Positions 11,969 to 23,900 of a stretch of DNA of 64,000 nucleotides are shown here, in pieces. The stretch comes from Ectocarpus siliculosus (taxonomy: Eukaryota > Sar > Phaeophyceae > Ectocarpales > Ectocarpaceae), in contig FN648539.1 of NCBI GenBank assembly GCA_000310025.1, positions 82,368-146,367 of the forward strand, in the 5' to 3' direction. Position numbers and translations under genes: made by a program. Numbering within the stretch: position 1 is the stretch's first letter; every line of letters starts with the position of its first letter. The notes under the pieces are model-generated. The model was not told the origin of the DNA, ran no database searches, and saw nothing but the letters and a program-made list of their open reading frames with translations.

Positions 11969-14900
11969 TCAGTTAGATTTGGTCGACACGATCCAAGCCT
12001 GTGCCGGGAGGTCCTGCATTCGCTGTACCCGGCGTGCGAAAAATCCCAGCCAGATCAAGCCGATGAGAGAGCAGCCCCAGGCCTGAACGAGTACGTTGAG
12101 CGCCGCACGAGCATGTTGGGACGATGAGGGGTCAGCAAGTGCATGGTAGTGGGGCGACACGGTAGCGTGTTGGTAGCGAAAACCCCTTGTAGTGTGCAAC
12201 GAGAAGCGATTTGATGTGAAAGTACGTTCGAGGTGCTTCAGGAATTCGACGCGGAGCTGGCACGGCGTTCACTTTTTATCATGTTGCTGTGGTCGTTAAT
12301 AGTCCTTGTAAAATTAGTTTTGGGGTTTGTGTTAACAGTTGCATTGCAAGAGAATAGAGGCTCTCCAGGCGGGGTCAGGTCCCCCGTGTGTTCCGATACC
12401 GCTTTCATGACCTTTATCCAATATTCAGAACGGTGATTCTTTCACGGGTGAGTAATGGAAGAGGTATCTCGGGTTCAGGTGGCAAAACGTGAAAAAGGGC
12501 GCATGAAGCCGTCCCATTTAATGCAGTGGATAAGTAAAAACATTTAACGAGCATGGGTCTCCGGGCCTGGCCACAACCGTCTTGGCTGGATATTTGTTTC
12601 ATGTAAAAAGCGACAGTCCGACCTGCATGTCTTCGGACTATAGCGAATAGCCAAATCGGGTTCCGTCCGGACACAAGGTCGCGGCAATCGCCACTATGGG
12701 ACGAACCGTCACCTGCACAGTGTATCCATCTAACCAGGCAACGCAGGATCCTTCAGCTCCCGTGCAAAGTTGCTTCCCGTCATCCGTGGCACAAGAGGCT
12801 GCCTCCACAATGTCTCCGACCTCAGTTACGCAGTGGCTGAAGGTGAGCTTTTCCAGCAAATACAAGGACAAAGAGTTGGGCCTGTGCGGCCAAGGCAAGA
12901 TGGGAAATATTTTGGTCAGCGTGCGATTTCGGCCGCGATATTCACGTGTATCCACACCTGCGGTGAGGAAGGCTTGGGCTTTTATACTGCATCACAGGCG
13001 GCTCACCATCTCCCTCCCACGTTGCCGATTGTATTCAAAAGCGTCATGTAGGTCCCGCCAATAACTGGATCGCTGACACGAGAGCAAAACGCCATCTGGG
13101 ACTGAAAGCAAACGTCGGGGGGGGGGGCGCATTCGTTATAAGGAGAATGTCGCTGAAAGCGGAGGGTGTTGGCACACAGCTATGCTACAATCTGTAGATG
13201 AATGACACGCTACCCATGTTCCCACATGAAGAAAACCATAGAACAACGGCTCACCACGAACATGCAGTTCATAGCAACTTCGTGTAATACAACTGCAGTT
13301 ATGAGCCACCCGAAGAACTTCGCAGTGTCACCGCCGCCGGTGTCGTCCCCTTCTTCCTCTTCGCTGTCGCCGCCAGGCATCATGTACACTTTCCTGTGAC
13401 CCAATAAAGAAGGGCGGGAAGTCAGACGGTCAAGGTGAAAAGGGCAGCTAGCATCTAATATGTTTTCTTGGTTCACAACAGCAGGGCTGTAGGTACCCTC
13501 GTGACCGTCTGACGTTTGGGGCGTGGGCTCGAACCTCGGTGTAGCCACAAACTTGCAAGTTTCCTCACAAAGTGCCCAAAAATATGGGAGCGACAATTCC
13601 GTGTGTACGCAAATACCAGTACGACTTAACGGTCCACGAGGGGGAGGAACGGCAGAATCCTTTTCGCCACAAAATTAGGGCAAGCACCCCTTAAAGGAAG
13701 GCGGAGGAAAAAATCCTGTTTTTGCCTTCCTCCTGTGTGATGCCGGCTGGTGTATCTATAAATTGTACCGAAATGTGTGAAAGACCGACTCCTAGAATAA
13801 ATGGGATCGAAAATAACAAAAAAACTGCTGTCGGCTCGGTTTTAGCAAGTACAACCATTTAGGTTTGGAGGAATCCACAGTAGATCAGAGATGGGCAAAC
13901 TGTTGACGCCCACAGTGGGCCACGAATTCGGTGTAGTCTTCATGGATCACAGGACTTTTCCAAGGACTTCCTCACTCGGCCAGTGTCTAGTAACAGGCTT
14001 ACCTTGACAACGGCAGCACCACTAGGTACATGAGAGTGACGGCGATCCTTAGCGGATATCCCCATAGAAAGACTGTCATGGGCCTGGAACCGGCCGTGAT
14101 ACGGCCAACCGCGACTGGAATCATCATCCCAAGGGCGACAAGGATTGGCGACAGCATTGCGATTTCTTCCTTGGGCATGCCGTATTCGACAAGCTTCAGG
14201 GAAGTCGCAGCATCGGTGACGGCAAACGCTACGGTAAAGAGAGAGAGAGAGAGAGAGAGAGAGCGGAGCGAGAACGTGTCAAGGGCAGCCAAGCATGATT
14301 CGGAAGTGCTTGGAGTTCATGCCACAGAATTGGGACAAGGTAAACCTATTAGGTATATACAACCTCATGTGTGCGCAACAAGTGGGTGCCTCCGCAGGAA
14401 CTGTTGAGCTACGGAGTAACAAGGTGGCCTTTACGACACGGCAAGGGTACGGTATACAGTCAAAGTGCTCCTAGACACCCCCGTGCATGTGGCAACCTTA
14501 CCTATGCGGCACGTGAGAAGTACCGAAGAGAAGGACCTCACCGACGGCAGTTGCACACACTTGTACAGCTGTCAACGGGTCGCGTCAAACAGAGATCAAC
14601 GGCAGTATCGGACGGATAAATGGTCACTGTAGGTTGAGGGTGTTCATAAATGAGCCCCCAACTGGCATACATGACCGAATATGGCATCGTCAACGAGGTA
14701 CAAACATATGGCCGGTGGGGTGTGGAGAGCTGGACAAGAATATGACAACCAGGAAACCCACACGTCGGTTGGCACCAGTAAGTGGCGAGACAGAGGTCTA
14801 CCAGCTAGCGTGTCCTCGACAATTCAGCCCTATGCATAGACAGTTCGCTTCAACCCCCGCCAGCCCCACACACCTGCTTGTAAGTGTCAACCAGTCCCAA

Positions 14901-17379
14901 AGTCTCGTCGGTGACTCCGTTTTCGACCTCGGGCTTGAATAAGCACAACCAAATCGTTGTCGCCAGAAACACCGCACCCCAAAATTGTAGGAAGGTGGAA
15001 AGGGTGACGATTCCTACATCTGATGGTTCAGATCTGACGCACAAACAAAGCAAACAATGAGACCACAGCACAAGGTTAAGACTTGCATCACTATCAGCAG
15101 AATAGTAGGCCACGAATATCGGACGTCATGTCTACCGCGAGCAGGGTGCGAAGATTGGGGGACAGAACCACGATAGATGAAGCTCGCGCGAATACGTACC
15201 GAAAGTACTTGTTGCACACGCCAGGGTCATATAGAGCAAGGAAGCCCACTTGAGAAATGAAGAAACCCAGCGTTTGCCCGATGGTGTTGCACGTCGATGC
15301 GAACCCCACATTTTCGCGAGAAAGCATCGTTAGAGCCCATCCATCCACAGCAATGTCCTGACGCGCACAAAAATCCGTAGAGGAGAGGTCGGGCATGGTC
15401 AACATGCATTATCGGTACGCTAATTGCGCGTGTTACTCGCCGCACACTTTCATGTGTCACAGCACGTGAGCACCGACAAAACACAGCAACTCGGTCCCGG
15501 AAATTAGCGACGGAGTCGCACAAAAGTACCCAACAGGGTATTTGCAATCTGCAACCCTCCTGCTCGTCTACCTCGACTTTGTAGACACAAGCCAATGAAA
15601 AACCCAAGGTCTATGGGAAGTGAAAACGCGGCCACAATTTCGCACCAAGCCGTCAAATATCATGAAGTCCTTTTTTGTTCATGGTCGCCACGCTTGCGAA
15701 GAAAGTATCGCTTGTTTCATGCTTACGGGCGTCAGCACAGGATAGGGCGGCCTACAATAAAACGAGACCAGTCGGGCGCATACCTGAGTTGCCATGATGA
15801 AGTATAAAGCTAAAAAGTAAGCCGTCAACGTCTTGACGTACGGTACCCCCCCGTCTTCCCCGGTCCACTCATCCATCACGCTCCGGGCCAAGAGCATCAT
15901 TCCTCCGCAAAGGAGCTGGGCAGGCACCAACCATGACTTTCGCCGGCCGAAGGACGGGAAGTACAGCGAGTCAACCTGTCCAATCAATCCGCAGATAGAC
16001 TAATTGATCAACTGATCGGTTGAAGTGCTTGTGCCGTCTTGTGTAAAGGCTAACACGTAGCAAACTCTGAATCATGTAGCTATGTACCCAAGTCATTGCT
16101 TGTGCCGCTAGCACCTAAGCTAATGCGCTTTCTACAACAGTTGGTCGAAAATGTTTAACTTGGTCCGTCGACAACTAGCGGAGAAACGTACCTAGAACAT
16201 ACAGTGACTCACCAGTGGGGCCCAAAGCAACTTCAGGCTAAAGGGTGTTGACACCAGACTGAAGACTGCCTGCTCCGAGTAAGACACCTGGAGTGCAAAG
16301 CGGAAGCATCGAATATGCCCACAATGAGGTCCTCTACTCCAAGGGACACCCTTTTTCAAGGTTGCACTGACGAATTGCTGTTGAACGTTTCGCCCTCCTC
16401 CCCTCGCACCCCCTCCGTAAGAAACTCGACCTGAACGTCATAGTCATGGAACAGCACTACTGTACTCGTCCACCAAAGACAAGAATCGCTCTCGCGAGCT
16501 CACGCTGGAAGACGCTTGCTATTGCCGTCAACTGTGTGCCTTGGTGGTGAGTGCACACGGAGTATGTCATGGGCGGCGTAGATCGACACGTGCACGTTGT
16601 CTATTGGATTATCGCGGATCGCTTCTTGTACGGTTTCGCGTGAAGGATGCACCATGCCTGAAGGCCACAACTACAAAAACAGGCGGACAGAACGGTGGTT
16701 GCATTGCGTAACTGCTGGCCAGCGGTGTTCAGTGGTAATGCTGAGCTGTCATTGGTGTAATTAACATGTCTGTGGGCCAAGACTCAAGCCGGCAACGAGC
16801 GTGAGACTGTTGCCGTGTTCAGGGCCTGATCCGGCACAGAATGCGTGTCAACACACAGCCAATTTGTGTCTACACACACCTGGCCAGAACGTCAGTTACG
16901 GAGACACACTACAACCGAGCGAGGCTGCCGCTACGAGACGTGACAGCAAAGCGACCGACACCTCCGAGAGTTGGACACCAGTTGTGACGGCACAACAATG
17001 CACACTGCGTATACCCCTTTTCCATAGGTGTGTGCCTCTCCCGTCCGCCAAGGCTACCATCCTACAAGACGAGAACTCCACCGGATAGTAGGACGCACTG
17101 CTTTAATTGTTTCACCTTGTCTACAAGCAAGAAGGGAATGCTCCCGCTGAGGCCCATCGGTATCCCTTGGAGAGTGTACAGGACCAGAAGCAAGATGATG
17201 CTTGACAGGTCTTGCCTCCAGCCGCCCTTCACCGTCTTGATCGTTCTATCAACTATGTGGCCGTTGTGTTCCACCTGCTCCACATCTGTTAGAATCGGTT
17301 GTGTCTCTTTCCTCCGTTCGACCGGTGACTTTGGGCCAGGCATCTCCTGTTTCAAAAAGCGCAAACGATGGGTATGCAT
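11969..17379 (-). CDS. SLC33A1: Acetyl-CoA transporter, SLC33A1/AT-1 family
   Basis: Eleven exons in transcript order: 17379-17116, 16287-16213, 15975-15784, 15357-15200, 15033-14874, 14568-14502, 14228-14003, 13393-13255, 13101-13007, 12881-12713, 12082-11969. Every phase agrees, giving 552 residues (human SLC33A1 is 549). The family moves acetyl-CoA into the ER lumen for protein or glycan acetylation and has about 11-12 membrane segments. Diagnostic strings: LYTLQGIPMGLSGSIPFLL, a PFSLKLLWAPLVDSLYFPSF junction, FGRRKSWLVPAQ, DIAVDGWALTMLSRENVGFA, FAVTDAATSLKLVEYGMPKE, RVSDPVIGGTYMTLLNT, and a Cys-rich loop ending GSCVAWLDGY. An acidic Glu/Asp loop at 13.36 kb is an addition relative to the human protein. 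The start is the first ATG of exon 1; an internal Met at 17343 is an alternative. Confidence 0.9.
14237..14263. repeat. (GA)n microsatellite acting as polypyrimidine tract
   Basis: On the plus strand this is an AG dinucleotide run. On the coding minus strand it is a CT run ending in TTTACCGTAG, placed directly upstream of the acceptor of SLC33A1 exon 7 (14228). Length change here could alter splicing. Confidence 0.85.
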
Positions 17380-20300
17380 AACTGGACCGCAGTGCGGTCA
17401 CAATTCAGTACCTGGAAAAGGCGTGGCGTTGTTCCAGCATAGCCGGATCGTTGACGTTATCGCGCTACACGGTTGCTGCAGTGAATATTATATATTGGTT
17501 GGGGAGCAAATGGCCCATAGATAGACGTTGGTGGAAAGACCGGGAGTGGTATATCTTCAGGGGTGCGGCGTCTCGTGGTTCTGGGAGACGTCATTCTACA
17601 TTTTCATTTCTCTCATTCTGACATGCAATACATTTGTATCGACATTTACCAATGACGTTGAATCGTCTCGCCAAGTCGGATCTCTACAAACATGCTGTGT
17701 CAGGACTCGCCTGGGCGCTGCACAACGTCTGGCGGCGTACCGATTGTGCCCCGGCACGCCCAGCAATGTCTGGCCCCAGCGGCACGTTTAGTTTAACATG
17801 TTGACAACATCGACAAGGGACGGGCACAACTTCAACAACTCAACCCTGCTCTAGAGAAGAACCGTCGACACGGCAGTCGAAGAATGCATTAAAACCCGTA
17901 AAACCAGTGAAAGCTCAATGACACCTGCCGAAACCAAACACTGAGGGGTAGAGTCAGTCACAGCATTGAGACCATTTTCTCCGTACAGAACTCTGTCAGC
18001 GGCAACAACCCCGAGAGAAACCATTCGTTGGCCAACGGGATGGATCTATTATTATTATATACCATGGTATTATTTTTGACTTCACTTCAATCAATCAGCG
18101 CTCACAGCATTTGTGTCGTATACTCCAACCCGTGGTCACACAGAAGAGTTCCTCTCGCTGAGCCCCCCTACTCACCCCTCCTGCGGTATACGCTTTGCCT
18201 TCGATTTTTAATGCGAGAAGAGTGCAGCACTCTCTTCCCTCTGTGTACACACGAACTACTAATAGCGCTTTCCACCCAGGCCAGGAATGAAGCGAGATAA
18301 AAACTCACTTTGAAAGAAAAGCTCGCTTGCGCCGGGATTCGAACCCCTGACCCTGGCCACTAGAAAGGTTGAGGGCCAACTAGACTACCGGGGCGACCGG
18401 CAGTCTATGCCCCTGGAAAATACTCCTCGAACCAACGTCAACGCCACCACAGCATGACAGGTGGTACTTATCGCCCCTGTTCACTTCGCTCTGGTGTGAT
18501 TAACCTACCACGCACTTTGTCTAAATAGCTCCGAGTGTTAGAATACGCGCATGTAATGTATGGCGCTAGCAAGACCAAACAACACAGACTGTGGTAGGTG
18601 GTGAAGCCCAGATAAACTGCGTCCGAATGGTAGCTGAGCGTATGCATACACACGTTGACCTCTACCTTCAGCTTCAGAAAAACTGTGCGTACACCAAGTT
18701 ATTTTGTGTCTTGTTTGTTGTTGTTGTTGTTGTCTTCACATAAAAAAACCCGTTCCGGTCTCCGCTCAGTACCTTCTAGGTGTCCATACTGCTCCAACTG
18801 ACGCAGTCGCCTTCCGTGGTCACAACCCAACTGCCCTCCGCAGGGGGAGGTGGTACACCTTTCAAAAAAAAAAAAAAAAGGACACCAGAAAATTTCTCCA
18901 AGGCGCGATTCGTTTTCCATCCAAAAAAAAGATCAACAGTAAGGAAAACCATGATCGGGATAAAGAGACGATCGACCACCCCGGTCCCCGGTCAAAGGGA
19001 TGGAAAAACGAAAGGCAAAGAAAGAAAGAAAGAGAAGAAAGAGATAAAAAGAAAGTTTGAATGCAGTGAGCATATTTTTAATTTGGGTTTGCTCGGCAAC
19101 GGGAGATTGATTGTTACCTGGTACCGCTATGTTGTTGCAGTACTTTAGACTACCTCGTACACTACGTAAATACAGAAAGATACAAAGTAGTACTGTACAA
19201 GTGGAGCAATTTTGTACTGTAATTTTCCGAACACCTGAGTTTACCCCTTTGGGTCTAGCTCGTAAGGGAAGAGAAAGTGCGGGAGAGGGAGACAGAAGCA
19301 TACAACAGAAAGAGAGAGTGTACTTCTTGTAGACGAACAGCTATCTCCACCCATAGGCCATGAGGGCAGCCCGCGACAGGACGGTGGACACGGACAGGGT
19401 CATAGAAGGGTTGATGCGTGGTCACGGTGCGGCCGGAGGGCAGGTTAGGCTTGTAGGCCTCGAAACGATCAGTCGTCAAGCCGCCTAAACTACTCCATTT
19501 TCAGTATATTCAAATGATCAGTGAAAATGCTCAGTGAGAATGCTTGTAGACCCATAGCTTGCCATAGCTGGTCTTCTGTACTTCTCTGCTCCCTCCCCAA
19601 TGTGAGCCCTGCCGGCTCTTTTACAGCTCCTGTGATTTTCCCACAATTCCCACGAGCACACAGGCACACACCAGCACACACCTATCTTTGCATCAGTGGC
19701 TCTCTAGGTTGGGGCGAGGGTATGTGCGGGGCTATGATGATAGAGCATGTGTTACTACTGTATGTTGGACTCGTCTATGCTGCTGCTGCTGAGTAATATA
19801 GGTGCTGACACGATGACTGCTGGATCCTGGGGAGTGTACGATTTCAAATTTGGAGGATATGCAGCATACCACGATATCCTGGCCTGGTTGGGCTTGAAAT
19901 GCCCCTTGTTGCTGTCCTCCTGTCTTTGCTTTAGTGGCTTCCTATTACATATTCAGGCGAGGTCATGTACGTGGAGCTATAGCTGTGTGTTTCTGTGAAA
20001 GGACATGGGGAGAGATTCATGGTGGCATTCGCATATAGAGCAGTGTGCGTTTTTCGAATTTTGGCCGTTCCAGGGACCTTGATATTTTCCGCTGGCACCA
20101 ACGTCTTTTCATTGGTCACCGGGTAGCACGGTCGATGCGAATAATAAAGGCGCACCTACCTATGGACTTGCCAACACCTGGCATGGAGGGCAACTCCATG
20201 GCATGCCACAACACCAACATTTGCAAATTATGAATCAATGATCTGTCAAATTACGAACATGGAGCCCTGACCCGGGGCTGAGGTTGGTTTTCACCGGTAC

Positions 20301-20996
20301 GCACAGACTAATGGCCCACAGGGCTCTCAGCACAATCAGATGGTAGATTTTATGCATATTGTCCGGCCGTGATATGGCTTACGGGCCCACTCTGGCGAAC
20401 GCAAAGTCAGCAGTCTATACTGAGATGTAGAACGCATAATAGGGATGCGAGTTTAATCTAAAGGCCTCTATCTGTATGTAGTAACAAACCTCTATCTGTA
20501 TGTGGTAGGAAACACGCGCCTGCAGACGCAGATTCAATGACTCGACCATCCTAACCCCAAAACCAACCGCTGCCAGTTACCCCTCCGGTTAGCTGAAGTC
20601 TAGACGACTGCTGTTGCCTGAGGAAGCAAGACTATTCCATATCTTTGGTCATGCCGCACTTGTTCGGTATCCTTGTCCTCGACTACACAATCGAATCAGA
20701 GCGCATCTCCTTGTCCTCGACAACACACCTGAACAGCTGCAACTGATCCTTCTTTACGCTTCCTCGATGTCGCCATCCCCTGCGGCGATTTGTAGCGGTA
20801 GCAACAGCAGCAGCGACGGAGATGGGAGACACGCCGCGTGCGTTGCACGCGCACGTGGTTTGCGCCTGTGAGAGCCGCGGGGGTGGGTTTTCGGATTTTC
20901 TTAGGCGCGAACCCCCTATTGGCGAGCATCCAACGCATTGCTGCTGCTACCACCATCCATCCACTCTGCTGTAGGTAGCAGTCGAGCTGAGACACC
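17380..20996. other. Intergenic region between divergent SLC33A1 and MTR4
   Basis: About 3.6 kb with no gene I can support. It contains a tRNA-like repeat (18.32-18.40 kb), a TTG microsatellite (about 18713-18731), an A16-type tract at about 18864-18880 and a further A/G-rich stretch to 19.06 kb. The interval should include both promoters, but no clear core element stands out. Open frames here are short and lack domains. Confidence 0.5.
18325..18402 (-). repeat. tRNA-derived SINE-like fragment
   Basis: On the minus strand there is an A-box-like TAGTCTAGTTGG and, about 35 nt on, a B-box-like GGTTCGAATCC. The T-arm has two mismatches and no acceptor stem can be formed, so it is not a working tRNA gene. 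The same A-box core GTCTAGT and a B box occur in the repeat at 28.75 kb. Confidence 0.5.
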
Positions 20997-23900
20997 ATGG
21001 ATGTGGACGATTTATTTGGTGCCTTCGATGGCGCAGAGAAAGTTAACGACGTACGTGAAGCCGTGGAACCGTCCGGGAAACGCAAAGCGGTTGATGGGGG
21101 TGGAGGGAGCAAACGCCAAGCTTTGGCTCAAGAGGAGAGGGCCAAACGCGACTCGGATCCGGCTGCGTCGGCAGTGGTTGAGGGAAGTGTTGCGCTGAAG
21201 GAGGGCGAAGAATCTTCGACCGTGCGCGAAGATGGTACTCTGGTGAAGTCGGTAAGGACCGCAGGGCAACATCCATGTACTTTCCTAATAATCATGTACG
21301 CCGTACATTTTGGGATTGTCGATTGTATAGATACTGCTGACCACCTACAAATACAGACCTGAAGTTGTAACCCTTGAAGACCTGAAGTTGTACCAAAGTA
21401 GACGCTGAATATGCGTAAAAGTATACCACGCTGTACCAATAGAGTGTGATGTAGGCCTGTGTGCACGGAGCATCCAGTCGACTGCACCGAGACATGAACA
21501 CATCCATAGCATTGGACTCGTGTTGCATTCATTCCGCACCCCTGTGCAAAGAAGTACAACACGTCGTACATAGTTACGCAGAGCTTCAAAGATGCCAGAA
21601 CGAAACCACAATATGCATAATCACTGTTAGGTACAAGTGCTACTACGATCGCCTCCCGGTTTGCCTTCGTGAGGTGTAGTTGCTGCTCTGTGTGATCTGG
21701 CCCTTGATCACCTCGCACCTCGCACTGCCGTCGCTCGAGGATCACACCCCTTGTTTTGACTTCAAGAAAACTTGACGAACTCCTCCAAAACCTCAGAGGG
21801 CAAAGGTAGCCAGCAAGCCCCATGCACTCCCACGTGCACGTGTTGCACGCACCCTAGGGGGCACAACGTGTGTGACCGACCATCTAATTTCCTTCCCCCA
21901 GATTAGAAAAAAAAAAAGGTGGGGAGGGTCACCCCGGAGGATTTCCGAAATGCTCGCCTGGGAAGGGCTCACCCCCCCGCCCTCCCCATACCCGAACCAC
22001 CCCCTGAACAACAGAGGCCATGCCCCACATACGACCCCCCCCCCCTTCTCCCGTCCCCAGAGGAAGAGGAGGGTACAGTCCAAAGTAAGCACAAGCTTAC
22101 CCAAGGTTACTGTCTGTAAAAAAAAGTACAACAGGTAGTCCCCATTGGGCGGTGGAAGACTTGGAGCTAAGACATCCCGAAACTCTCCGGTGTGATTCAA
22201 AATGGATCAGACGGTGGAGGGGAATGTTCGTTGCCTCAAGTGAATCTATGAAACATGGAGGACAGACTGACAAACGACTAACCAACCATGCACGAATTGC
22301 GGAGCTTTATGTGCGGCACGCACAATGCATTGTTTTCCGGTTGGATAGAGGGAGTATGAAGCAGCAAGGAATTGTTGGCCAAACTTTCGGCAGATAGGTC
22401 TACTCGGGAGCGTAAGTGGGGTAGCAACCCATGGTGAAGCGTATTTGAGAAGCGGACGTTGGTGTACGCTCCATCCTGGCGTGTGAGTAGGATCTTAGGC
22501 TATGCAGTCCTCCCTTAACTTTCTGTGGTGAAAATGATCTCCCAGGAGGAACGTAGCTTGTGCCGCCGGGGTTCGGAGATGATCAATTGGGTGGTCGGGG
22601 GACGACTGGGTGCTTTCTAAAGAGAGCGCCCGGTCCAAGACTGGGGTACTTGTGCCAGGAGGTGCAAACTTGGATCTAGACTACGAGCCCATGTTGGAGG
22701 CGCTATTTAGCGCCTAGAACTGAAAGGAACCGCAACCCCCACCGGACACCCGGATTGGGAAGGCCGAGTATTCCGTATACCTTCCAGAAAACACACAAAA
22801 ATCAAGCGGCCACGGCCCAGTTGACCTAGAGATAATGAGGATGGTGAGAAACCGAAAGGTTGAAAGCAGAAACTGTGGAAGGGAGAAAGTTGGAGCTGCT
22901 TCTGTTTGGGATCTCAATGGACATGACTAAGGTAGAGTTCAAGAACTGCTGTGACAGGGAGGGACTACGTTGCCTAGCAAGGGGGGAAGTAGGTAAAGAG
23001 CATGAACATTTCCAGGTGAAATTGACCAGGGGAGACAGCAAATAGTGCATGGTTGTTGACATCGAGAAACTGTCGAACTACTAAGGAAGTTTGGGTGGGG
23101 GGTTTGCATCGCGAAATAAAGGGGAAATTGTGGAGAGTGCTGAAGATGACATAGTGTACGAAAAGTGCTGTCATGCTAGACGGAGAACTGTCTTGAGTTC
23201 TTCAACGTAAACAGGGGCCCCCACAAGGTTGCACTTTGTCTCCAACGTTGTTCCAGGTGTTCATCAACGATCTGTTGAAAGTCTTAACAGGCAATTGGGA
23301 AGGGGGTTAAGGTAGGGAAGACTTCGGTGTCGGGAATGCTGTTTGCGGATGATTTTGTTGAGATGTCTGATACCCTTGACTTCAATTGCAGATTGACGCA
23401 GCGACGGAGTTTGCTGATAAGTGGAGTTTGTCTGTCAACGTTAAGAAGAGAGCCGTCAGAGTGCCGTCATGGTATTTAGCGAGCACAGAGAGAAACCAGC
23501 AGAGTACAGATGGAAGTGAGGGGTCGAGGAGCTTGCAGTAGTGGATCAGTACACCTAATCGGAGTAGAGATCTCGAAAGACTGTTCGTGGAATGCACACA
23601 TGTCCAAGGTAGCGGACAAGGGCAAAGCACGAGCAGGGAAACTGTACCCAATACTCGCAAACCGGCACCTCGATACACGCATCAAATGGACAGGTTTGAG
23701 GAGGGTAATCTTACCGCCGCTAGAGTACGCCGGAGAAGTATGGGACGGAAATAAGAAGGTAGTCAAAGAGCTCGAGGCGGCGCAGATGAACGCAGCGAAA
23801 TCATCCTAGGATGCTCCAAGCGCACAAGTAGTGCAGCCGTCAGGGCAGAACTAGGGATCCAATCCCTACGATCGGGAAGAGACGCAAGGAAGCTGACATG

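Noticed and set aside
18325-18402. Functional tRNA gene on the minus strand
   Set aside because: B box is perfect, but the T-stem has two mismatches and no acceptor stem forms.
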